From Calditrichota bacterium (GTDB taxonomy: Bacteria > Calditrichota > Calditrichia > Calditrichales > Calditrichaceae), in assembly GCA_024278715.1 (NCBI GenBank), contig JAJRSN010000099.1:1-5269 (forward strand): a stretch of DNA of 5,269 nucleotides, read 5' to 3'. The position numbers were made by a program, and so were the translations under genes. Within the stretch, counting starts at the first letter, position 1. The number at the start of each line of letters is the position of its first letter. Below the pieces are notes generated by a model that saw only the letters and a program-made list of their open reading frames with translations, was not told the origin of the DNA and made no database searches. Shown piece after piece: positions 1 through 5,269 of the stretch.

Positions 1-725
1 CGGATCAAGCCCGTCAAACATTTAACGCCGCTCGGAAAGCCGGATTTGAGAATATCGGAATTGATCTTATTTACGCCCTTCCCGATCAAACAAAAGAAGA
101 CTGGCTTTATTCGCTCGGGCAGGGGGTAAGTCTGCAACCAAAACATATTTCCGCTTACAATTTAATCTTCGAAGAAGGAACGCCGTTTTACCTGCAAAAG
201 CAGAAGGGTAAATTTAAAGCAAAATCCGAAGACGAGGAGCTGGAGTTTTTTTTGTTGACAACGGAATTTTTACGTCGCCATGATTACATTCCTTACGAGG
301 TTTCAAATTATGCCCGTTCTGCGCAATTTTTTTCGGCGCACAATTACAAATATTGGCTGCATGTCCCCTATTTAGGTTTTGGTCCATCCGCGCACAGTTT
401 TTGGGGAAATAAACGGCAGGCAAACGTCCGTTCTGTGCAAGCTTATCTGAAGCGGATTCAGAAGAATGAAATACCCGTTGATTTTGTTGAGCCGTTAACT
501 GACAAAATCAGGGAATTTGAGCACATCTTTTTGAGATTACGCACTTACGAGGGATTGGATATTCCCTATTTTGAAAAGATATTTAAACGATCTTTTATGG
601 AATCATATCGTAAAACTATTGAATTACTTGTATTAAAAGAATATGCGATTGTCGAGAAGAAGTATTTTCGGCTAACAGGAAAGGGAATGGCTGTTTGTGA
701 TGAGATTCTGCAATTATTTGCATAA
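1..725 (+). CDS. hemW: HemW-type radical SAM protein (heme chaperone / oxygen-independent coproporphyrinogen oxidase-like), 3' part
   Basis: Partial gene: reading from position 3 gives 240 residues before a TAA at 723-725, and the 5' end lies outside the window. The visible part matches the C-terminal two thirds of HemW/HemN-like proteins (about 380 residues in E. coli). It has IGIDLIYALPDQT (visible residues 18-30), HISAYNLIFEEGTPFY (48-63), PYEVSNYAR (97-105), HNYKYW (113-118) and GFGPSAHSF (125-133). A HemN_C-like winged-helix domain follows (about 165-240), ending in the usual 'RLTGKG' segment. The radical SAM CxxxCxxC cluster would be upstream and cannot be checked. In the family, HemW is a cytoplasmic heme-binding chaperone that inserts heme into target proteins. 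It lacks true coproporphyrinogen oxidase activity, although it is often annotated as that enzyme. An internal TTG at 252 is not the start, because the homology runs well upstream of it. The gene overlaps the next one by 29 bases. Confidence 0.93.
   Translation, partial: DQARQTFNAARKAGFENIGIDLIYALPDQTKEDWLYSLGQGVSLQPKHISAYNLIFEEGTPFYLQKQKGKFKAKSEDEELEFFLLTTEFLRRHDYIPYEVSNYARSAQFFSAHNYKYWLHVPYLGFGPSAHSFWGNKRQANVRSVQAYLKRIQKNEIPVDFVEPLTDKIREFEHIFLRLRTYEGLDIPYFEKIFKRSFMESYRKTIELLVLKEYAIVEKKYFRLTGKGMAVCDEILQLFA
677..685 (+). promoter_or_regulatory. Ribosome binding site for the TPR gene, inside the hemW-like gene
   Basis: The purine-rich AGGAAAGGG lies in the last codons of the hemW-like gene. 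It ends 11 bases before a GTG (697) and 14 bases before an ATG (700), which are consecutive codons in the same frame. The spacing slightly favours GTG 697, but both are at the long end, so the start is uncertain by one residue. Confidence 0.5.
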
Positions 726-2529
726 GCCGGTAATTTCTCTTTTATTTTTGGTGCTGATCTCCTCGTCGCTTTTTGCGCAGAGGGATAATCGCGTACGAAT
801 TGCTACTTTGCTGAAAAAGTCGGGCAATTATGAACAGGCTCTGGATTTGTACTTACAAATTTACAAGTCGGGTAAAATTTCAAAACCCTTGATTAACGAT
901 ATTCAGGAATGTTACGAAAAACTAAAACGGTACAAAGAAGCGATTCAATTTTTGAATGAAATTATCAAGCGCTTTCCCGACGATTTTGAATACCGGGTTA
1001 AATTGGGCAGAGCCTATTATTTAAACGGGGAACAAGAGGCGGCGTTTGGACTATGGGAGCAATTAATTCAAAAAAACCCTAAAAACGCCTATCTGTACCG
1101 AATAATAGGTTCAGCTTTAATAGAGTTGCGCCTTTACGATAAAGCCATTCAGGTTTATCAAATGGCAATTAAAAACGCCGACCGTCAGCAATCGCTTTAT
1201 CGTGATATTGCCATGATCTATCGCGCTCAATTAAATTACAAAGAAGCCGCCGCGAGTTACCTTAATTATTACCGTTTTTATCCCAAGCAATTCGGTTATG
1301 TTCGTTCGCAAATTATTTCCATGACCGGCGACAGCGCGGTTGTTTTGCAGATAATTGAGGCAATAAAAGAGTACAAAAAAGAATTTAAAGCGCAGACCGG
1401 CGTTGATGAAATTTTAGCGGATCTTTTTCTGCGGGCAAAAGAGTACGATCAGGCGTTTTCGGTTTATCTGGAACTCCACCGGAAATCCCCGAAAACAAAT
1501 TATTTGTACAGGTTTATTAACAAAGTATCTTCCAACCGCGCTTACAGTTACGCCGTTAAGGGACTGAAGCTGCTGCTAAAAGAGAGCAAATCTCCGAAAC
1601 AGGCGGATCAATACAGGCTGGAGTTAGCCCGCAATTATTATTTGTGGGGGGTGCAAATTTCTAAAAAAGGCGACGCAGATGAAGTGCAAAAAAAGGTGGA
1701 TCTGGCGCTGAAGATAACGGATCGAATACTGAGCAACCAAAGTCCTTCGGTTTACCATTGGGCTGCCTTGGAATTAAAGGGAGATATTTTTCTTGATTTT
1801 TATGAAGACACAGACCGCGCCATTCAGAATTATTCGCTAATATTAAAGGCAAAGTCGTATTTTCGCAACAAAGACCGCGTGCGTTTTAAGCTGGCGCGCG
1901 CTCATTTAATTAAAGGCGATTTGGAAAATGCAAATCAATACATGAACGAAATTAAATCACCTTCTTACCAGACGATTGTTCAATATTTTAAAGCCGAAGA
2001 ACTGTTTTACAAAGGGAAACTGACCGGAGCCCGAAAGGCATTTGAAGAATTATCGGTAAAGTTACGGGCGGAAGATTCGCTTTCGAACAATGTTCTTGAG
2101 CGCATGATTTTATTAAGCCGCGCTCAGCAGGATTCGGCGTTATTGGCAAAGTACGGCGAAGCGGAATTTCTTATCCGTCAGAAAAAACTGTCGGAGGCGG
2201 CGGGGATTTTTGAAGAACTGGCTTATTCGAATTCTCGACTTAGCCCGCAATGCGCGGAACGAGCCGCGGAACTGTTGACAAAGCTCGGAAAATTTGACCG
2301 TGTTGAAGCTCTTGTAAAAGAAATGAATTCCAGATACCCGGATTATGTGAACATGGACCGTTTGATTTTTATTTTGGCTTCCGCCGAGGAGCGTCAAAAA
2401 CGCTGGGAGGACGCCTTTCAGAGTTATCGGATGATCATAACGAATTATCCGGACAGTTTTTATTTGGAAAAGGCGCGCGAAAGAGCGCGTCGCTTGAAGG
2501 ATCGGTTAATAAAGGAGCAGGTGCAATAG
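697..2529 (+). CDS. Exported tetratricopeptide (TPR) repeat protein
   Basis: The product is a 610-residue protein of unassigned function. The N-terminus is a signal peptide: basic and polar residues 1-10, a hydrophobic core at 11-26 (PVISLLFLVLISSSLF), and likely signal peptidase I cleavage at FA/Q near residue 27. There is no lipobox cysteine, so it is probably periplasmic. The rest is helical, with TPR-like units at about 31-62, 66-97, 98-130, 131-164, 166-198, 236-268, 431-455, 487-510 and 555-590. Clear TPR signatures include 'GNYEQALDLY', 'KRYKEAIQFL' and 'LYDKAIQVY'. Residues 203-235 and 275-345 fit the repeat poorly. No catalytic motif is visible, so the inferred role is a scaffold or protein-binding surface in the envelope. 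The start is GTG 697 (ATG 700 is the alternative). It overlaps the hemW-like gene by 29 bases, and its TAG stop directly abuts the next ATG, which suggests coupled translation with both neighbours. Divergent TPR proteins cannot be assigned a precise function by eye. Confidence 0.9.
   Translation: MMRFCNYLHKPVISLLFLVLISSSLFAQRDNRVRIATLLKKSGNYEQALDLYLQIYKSGKISKPLINDIQECYEKLKRYKEAIQFLNEIIKRFPDDFEYRVKLGRAYYLNGEQEAAFGLWEQLIQKNPKNAYLYRIIGSALIELRLYDKAIQVYQMAIKNADRQQSLYRDIAMIYRAQLNYKEAAASYLNYYRFYPKQFGYVRSQIISMTGDSAVVLQIIEAIKEYKKEFKAQTGVDEILADLFLRAKEYDQAFSVYLELHRKSPKTNYLYRFINKVSSNRAYSYAVKGLKLLLKESKSPKQADQYRLELARNYYLWGVQISKKGDADEVQKKVDLALKITDRILSNQSPSVYHWAALELKGDIFLDFYEDTDRAIQNYSLILKAKSYFRNKDRVRFKLARAHLIKGDLENANQYMNEIKSPSYQTIVQYFKAEELFYKGKLTGARKAFEELSVKLRAEDSLSNNVLERMILLSRAQQDSALLAKYGEAEFLIRQKKLSEAAGIFEELAYSNSRLSPQCAERAAELLTKLGKFDRVEALVKEMNSRYPDYVNMDRLIFILASAEERQKRWEDAFQSYRMIITNYPDSFYLEKARERARRLKDRLIKEQVQ
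2511..2517 (+). promoter_or_regulatory. Ribosome binding site of the secreted 'AsnB-like' gene, inside the TPR gene
   Basis: AAAGGAG sits in the last codons of the TPR gene, 12 bases before ATG 2530. That is a little long for optimal spacing. The next in-frame ATG (2539) is farther away still, so ATG 2530 is preferred. With the stop and start joined as TAGATG, ribosomes finishing the TPR gene can probably restart here. Confidence 0.55.
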
Positions 2530-3792
2530 ATGAAGTTAATGGCTAAAATTTTTCTGTTTGTTGTTTTAATATTTCAGTTCGCGCGGGCGCAGTTTATTTT
2601 AATTCCCATGGATCTCACTCAGACCGATCATCTTAAAGCTTACGGAATAGCGTACTGGGTGCTTAAAAAGGGTGTGAATGTGGAATGGCTGCTTAACTAT
2701 CGCGGCGGCTCGTTTCTCTTTTCGGATACGCCGATTTTCAGAGAAGAGTGCCAGTTGCGCGGGGTGAAATATGAGTTAAAAGACGGGGTTCAGGTTAACA
2801 GCATTTACGCTACGATAGAAGAAAATAATATGGAACGCGTGCTCCTTGAAAAAGCGCCGCGAATCGCCATTTACACGCCGCCAACTTCGCAGCCCTGGGA
2901 CGATGCGGTAACCTTAGCCATGGATTACGCCGAAATCAAATACGACAAAATTTATGACAAGGACGTGTTGGAAGGAAAGCTGGCGAATTACGACTGGCTT
3001 CATTTGCATCACGAGGATTTTACCGGACAATACGGAAAATTTTGGGCTGCCTTCCACAATCAGCCATGGTACATCCGCCAGCAATTGGAATCGGAAAAAT
3101 TAGCCAAGGAGTTGGGGTTTAGCAAAGTAAGCAAAGAAAAGGCGGCGGTTGCCGTTGAAATCCGCAGATATGTTTTAAAAGGCGGTTTTTTATTTGCCAT
3201 GTGTTCGGCGACCGATGCTCTTGATATCGCTCTGGCGGCACAAAATACCGATATTTGCGACGCGGTTTTCGACGGCGACGGGATCGATCCGGACTATCAG
3301 AAGAAATTGGATTTTAGCCAGACCTTTGCCTTTCAGAACTTTAAATTGATTACCGATCCGGCGATCTATGAATTTTCGGATATTGATGTGCCGCCCAGCA
3401 ACATGCCGCGCCTGAGAGACCCGGAAACGGATTATTTTACCTTGTTCGAATTTTCGGCAAAATACGATCCCGTGCCCACTATGCTTACCCAGGATCACGT
3501 AAATGTAATAAAAGGTTTTATGGGGCAAACCACCATGTTCCGGGAGGATAAAATTAAACCCAATATTGTGATTATGGGAAAAATAGAAGGCACCGACGAG
3601 GTGAAATATATTCACGGCAATCTCGGCAAGGGAACCTTTACTTTTTACGGCGGGCACGATCCCGAAGATTACACCCATCGGGTAGGAGATCCTCCGACCG
3701 ATTTGAGCCTGCATAAAAATTCGCCGGGATACCGTTTGATTCTGAACAATGTATTATTCCCGGCGGCTCGGAAGAAAAAGTTGAAAACATGA
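2530..3792 (+). CDS. Secreted conserved protein usually labelled 'asparagine synthetase B'; possible class-I amidotransferase-like fold
   Basis: The product is a 420-residue protein with a signal peptide (residues 1-20, cleavage after ARA, mature start QFILIPMDLTQ), so it is probably periplasmic or secreted. From memory it belongs to a well-conserved family in Bacteroidota-type genomes that databases often call asparagine synthetase B. True AsnB is a cytoplasmic enzyme of roughly 550 residues with a Cys2 glutaminase domain and an ATP-pyrophosphatase SGGxDS loop; I see neither here. Distinctive conserved-looking blocks are HLKAYGIAYWVL (34-45), WLLNYRGGSF (53-62), QPWDDAVTLA (121-130), WLHLHHEDFTGQYG (156-169), GGFLFAMCSATD (218-229), FTLFEFSAKYDPVPTMLTQ (303-321), VIKGFMGQTT (326-335), FYGGHDPEDY (372-381) and NSPGYRLILNNVLFPAA (397-413). 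The segment from about 110, with a strand 'RIAIYTP' and later 'NYDWLHLHHE', and the 'GGFLFAMCSA' turn resemble a class-I glutamine-amidotransferase/ThuA-like fold; that is inference. The C-terminus is basic (RKKKLKT). Family membership is fairly sure; the function is unknown. Confidence 0.88.
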   Translation: MKLMAKIFLFVVLIFQFARAQFILIPMDLTQTDHLKAYGIAYWVLKKGVNVEWLLNYRGGSFLFSDTPIFREECQLRGVKYELKDGVQVNSIYATIEENNMERVLLEKAPRIAIYTPPTSQPWDDAVTLAMDYAEIKYDKIYDKDVLEGKLANYDWLHLHHEDFTGQYGKFWAAFHNQPWYIRQQLESEKLAKELGFSKVSKEKAAVAVEIRRYVLKGGFLFAMCSATDALDIALAAQNTDICDAVFDGDGIDPDYQKKLDFSQTFAFQNFKLITDPAIYEFSDIDVPPSNMPRLRDPETDYFTLFEFSAKYDPVPTMLTQDHVNVIKGFMGQTTMFREDKIKPNIVIMGKIEGTDEVKYIHGNLGKGTFTFYGGHDPEDYTHRVGDPPTDLSLHKNSPGYRLILNNVLFPAARKKKLKT

Positions 3793-3801
3793 GTTTTTAA
3801 C

Positions 3802-3807
3802 AAGGAG
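3802..3807 (+). promoter_or_regulatory. Ribosome binding site of yjbQ
   Basis: AAGGAG lies in the 21-base gap between the upstream stop and yjbQ, six bases before ATG 3814. It is the strongest and best-spaced ribosome binding site in the window. It fixes the start and suggests yjbQ is translated independently of the gene upstream. Confidence 0.75.
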
Positions 3808-3813
3808 CGCTGA

Positions 3814-4209
3814 ATGGTTAAACTTGATATCCGGACAAAGAGCCGGACAGAATTGGTTGACATTACTCGACTGGTTCAAAAAACGATTAGTGAAGAGAAT
3901 GTTCAAAACGGGCTGGCGGTGATCTTTGTCCCCCACACCACGGCGGCGGTGACTATTAACGAAAATGCCGATCCAACGGTTCAGCGGGATATTCTGTACG
4001 AAATAAATAAAGTGATTCCGTTTGAAGATAATTACCGCCACTTTGAGGGCAATTCCGCGGCGCATATTAAGGCTTCTCTGTTCGGGAGTTCCGAAACCGT
4101 TATCGTGGAAAACGGGCATTTGCAGTTGGGAACATGGCAGGGAATTTACTTCTGTGAATTCGACGGTCCGCGCCATCGTAAGGTTTGGATTCAAATAATT
4201 AAGGAATAA
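3814..4209 (+). CDS. yjbQ: YjbQ / UPF0047 family protein (secondary thiamine-phosphate synthase-type)
   Basis: The complete 131-residue protein matches the usual length (about 130-140) of the UPF0047/YjbQ family. Family signatures run in order: VPHTTAAVTINENADP (39-54), NYRHFEGNSAAHIKASLFGS (73-92, with histidines 76 and 84), and GHLQLGTWQGIYFCEFDGPR (101-120, with H101). The conserved histidines form the presumed active or metal-binding site. E. coli YjbQ was reported to have weak thiamine-phosphate synthase activity able to replace ThiE, hence the common product name. The physiological role of the family is unsettled. There is no signal peptide, so it is cytoplasmic, unlike the two genes before it. 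It ends in tandem in-frame stops (TAA at 4207, TAG at 4210). It is probably the last gene of the hemW-like operon, 21 bases after the preceding gene. Confidence 0.95.
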   Translation: MVKLDIRTKSRTELVDITRLVQKTISEENVQNGLAVIFVPHTTAAVTINENADPTVQRDILYEINKVIPFEDNYRHFEGNSAAHIKASLFGSSETVIVENGHLQLGTWQGIYFCEFDGPRHRKVWIQIIKE

Positions 4210-4212
4210 TAG

Positions 4213-4240
4213 TATATTGCACTTGCTGTAAAGCAATATA
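4213..4240 (+). terminator. Inverted repeat after yjbQ, possible weak terminator or operator
   Basis: A perfect 8-base inverted repeat (TATATTGC at 4213-4220, GCAATATA at 4233-4240) encloses a 12-base loop and begins immediately after the tandem stops of yjbQ. A shorter alternative hairpin pairs TTGCT (4223-4227) with AGCAA (4232-4236) around a GTAA tetraloop of GNRA type. The two are mutually exclusive because they share the right arm. A short T run (4248-4252) follows seven bases later. The stem is AT-rich and the T run is detached, so this is a poor intrinsic terminator. It could equally be an operator dyad overlapping the candidate promoter for the next gene. Confidence 0.35.
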
Positions 4241-4253
4241 AAGATTATTTTTG
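4223..4253 (+). promoter_or_regulatory. Candidate Bacteroidota-type promoter for the gene at 4281
   Basis: TATTTTTG at 4246-4253 fits the TAnnTTTG -7 element described for Bacteroidota primary sigma factors. A TTG at 4223-4225 lies 20 bases upstream, a plausible position for the -33 element. Transcription would begin near 4258-4262, leaving a leader of about 20 bases that contains the ribosome binding site. Both motifs are short and AT-rich, so a chance match is quite possible, and the organism may not use this consensus. A TATAAA at 4237-4242 resembles a sigma-70 -10 box but has no good -35 partner. Confidence 0.25.
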
Positions 4254-4268
4254 TTCAGTTGTTAAATT

Positions 4269-4273
4269 GAGGG
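4269..4273 (+). promoter_or_regulatory. Ribosome binding site of the acidic-tailed gene
   Basis: GAGGG is placed seven bases before ATG 4281 and supports that start. A nearer ATG at 4274 lies in another frame and immediately abuts this site, so it is unlikely to be used. Confidence 0.6.
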
Positions 4274-4280
4274 ATGAAAT

Positions 4281-5269
4281 ATGTTAGAGCAAGTTATCGA
4301 TGTTTTTATCAATCGAATCAGGCAGACCGTAATTACAGACGACAAAATGACTTATGTTCCGCTTGGGTATTTGATGACGCTTGATATTCCGCAATCCATC
4401 AAACATTTTTTTGATCAGGAAGTGGAATTGTGGATAAGAGAAGAGGAGGAAAAATTCAGCGGCAGCGATCGTTTTAACTACGATCTGCCGGAAGTCAGAG
4501 TATTAATTGATCAAATTTTTGATATTTTGAAGCAAACGGCGCAGTTTCATGTCACTAAATTTAATCAATTACTGGAACGCGCGGTTAAACTGCAGATGAA
4601 TTTTGTGATCGAACCTCATCGCACGCTCACGCAATTTTTATTTAAAGACGGTCCTATCATTTCCACGATCGAGGTTTACGATATTCTTAAATACTTTTTT
4701 CAGTTTGAATATTACAAAGAAGCCATTTCGGATTATTTTAATACAAAATACCTCAAACAGATTTCTCAGGATCAGTTCGTCGAGCTCCTGAATCGAATCG
4801 ATGAAAAGGTGTTCTCAGAAAATCGGGTGGAAATGACGCTTAAAGTTGTTAAAACGATTATGAACTTTCTGAGCGAAGCCCGGGGAACACAGATTACCTC
4901 GCTGCCGGTTAACGTTTTATGCGCGGCGTTAAGAGATCGTAATTTGACCGATCTGGCGGAGATAATAGAAGAAGCCCAGCGTGAAGTTCAAATGACGGAG
5001 TTGTCTTTTGACGAGATCGAGGGCATTCTTTTTGGCAGATTGGAAGGCGCGCCCGAAAAACCGGCTGAAAAAGTGGAATTCGATCAGTTGGAAAGTCTTG
5101 ATGAGCAGGAAATCGAAATTTCGGTTGACGATATCGATGTGGGTGAAGCGCCCGTTGAAACGGAACAGGCGGAGGAGATCGAGGAAATCGAAGAAGTCGA
5201 GCCGGAAGACATAGAGCTTGAAGAGGAACAAGAAGAAATTGAAGATGAAGTTGAAGAGGAAGAAGAGGA
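4281..5269 (+). CDS. Uncharacterised helical protein with a highly acidic C-terminal tail, 3' end outside the window
   Basis: The frame is open from ATG 4281 to the window end with no stop: 329 codons visible, C-terminus missing. I do not recognise the family. It has no signal peptide or membrane segment, so it is probably cytoplasmic. Residues 1-255 read as a globular, mostly helical domain rich in F, Y, I and L, beginning MLEQVIDVFINRIRQ. Blocks that may be conserved are DDKMTYVPLGYLMTLDIP (20-37), FVIEPHRTLTQFLFKDGP (108-125), YFFQFEYYKEAISDYF (138-153) and LPVNVLCAALRDRNL (208-222). After a short proline-containing linker (258-264), residues 265-329 contain no lysine or arginine, and 36 of 65 are Asp or Glu. 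The last 39 are almost entirely acidic repeats (EEIEEIEEVE and similar). Such tails are usually disordered or charged coils. A good ribosome binding site and a reading frame fully open over 989 bases make the gene real; its function is unknown. It probably starts a transcription unit separate from yjbQ. Confidence 0.85.
   Translation, partial: MLEQVIDVFINRIRQTVITDDKMTYVPLGYLMTLDIPQSIKHFFDQEVELWIREEEEKFSGSDRFNYDLPEVRVLIDQIFDILKQTAQFHVTKFNQLLERAVKLQMNFVIEPHRTLTQFLFKDGPIISTIEVYDILKYFFQFEYYKEAISDYFNTKYLKQISQDQFVELLNRIDEKVFSENRVEMTLKVVKTIMNFLSEARGTQITSLPVNVLCAALRDRNLTDLAEIIEEAQREVQMTELSFDEIEGILFGRLEGAPEKPAEKVEFDQLESLDEQEIEISVDDIDVGEAPVETEQAEEIEEIEEVEPEDIELEEEQEEIEDEVEEEEE

Noticed and set aside
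252..725. Separate short gene starting at TTG 252
   Set aside because: HemW-family motifs continue in the same frame upstream to the window edge, so this is an internal codon of the partial hemW-like gene.
3190..3714. Reverse-strand open frame of 174 codons
   Set aside because: It lies wholly antisense to the well-supported secreted AsnB-like gene, has no recognisable motif, and is explained by the codon bias of the + strand gene.
3754..4236. Reverse-strand open frame of 160 codons across yjbQ
   Set aside because: It is antisense to yjbQ, whose product matches its family from end to end; the reverse product has no coherent domain.
4237..4242. TATAAA as a sigma-70 -10 box
   Set aside because: The only -35-like hexamer nearby (TTGCAC at 4217) is 14 bases away and matches TTGACA at only three positions.
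5008..5214. Forward frame of 68 codons with a very basic product (RRRRSRK-like)
   Set aside because: The basic Arg/Lys/Ser run is what GAA/GAG-rich DNA gives when read one base out of frame; the acidic-tail frame is open throughout and has the ribosome binding site.
4929..5231. Reverse-strand open frame of 100 codons, rich in Phe and Leu
   Set aside because: It is the complement of the acidic repetitive tail (GAA/GAG read as TTC/CTC), with no independent support.

Overview
The window looks like ordinary chromosome from a bacterium of the FCB (Fibrobacterota-Chlorobiota-Bacteroidota) side of the tree. A Calditrichota- or Ignavibacteria-like organism is the best guess. This rests on the moderately AT-rich composition, exported proteins whose signal peptides end in 'FAQ' or 'ARAQ', and a secreted protein family I recall mainly from Bacteroidota-type genomes. 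The assignment is an inference and was not tested by any search. No mobile element, CRISPR array, tRNA or rRNA was seen.

Layout: all five genes are on the + strand. (1) Positions 1-725 hold the last 240 codons of a HemW-type radical SAM protein; its start and its iron-sulfur cysteines lie outside the window. (2) Positions 697-2529 encode an exported 610-residue tetratricopeptide (TPR) repeat protein that begins inside the hemW-like gene. (3) Positions 2530-3792 encode an exported 420-residue protein of the family usually labelled 'asparagine synthetase B'. It has none of the expected features of that enzyme and may instead have a class-I glutamine-amidotransferase-like fold. (4) Positions 3814-4209 encode a complete YjbQ/UPF0047 protein. 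(5) A 71-base gap with an inverted repeat and a candidate promoter precedes an unrecognised gene at 4281. That gene stays open to the window end (329 codons) and has a very acidic C-terminal tail.

Genes 1-4 are packed with a 29-base overlap, zero spacing (TAGATG) and a 21-base gap, so they probably form one transcription unit. The two exported proteins (2 and 3) are translationally adjacent and probably work in the same envelope compartment. HemW and YjbQ are cytoplasmic housekeeping proteins and may be only operon passengers. Gene 5 may start a new unit.

Nothing here is a clearly new defence or mobile system. The parts most worth a second look are the probable misannotation and possible Cys-His-Glu site of gene 3, the pairing of genes 2 and 3, and the uncharacterised acidic-tailed gene 5.
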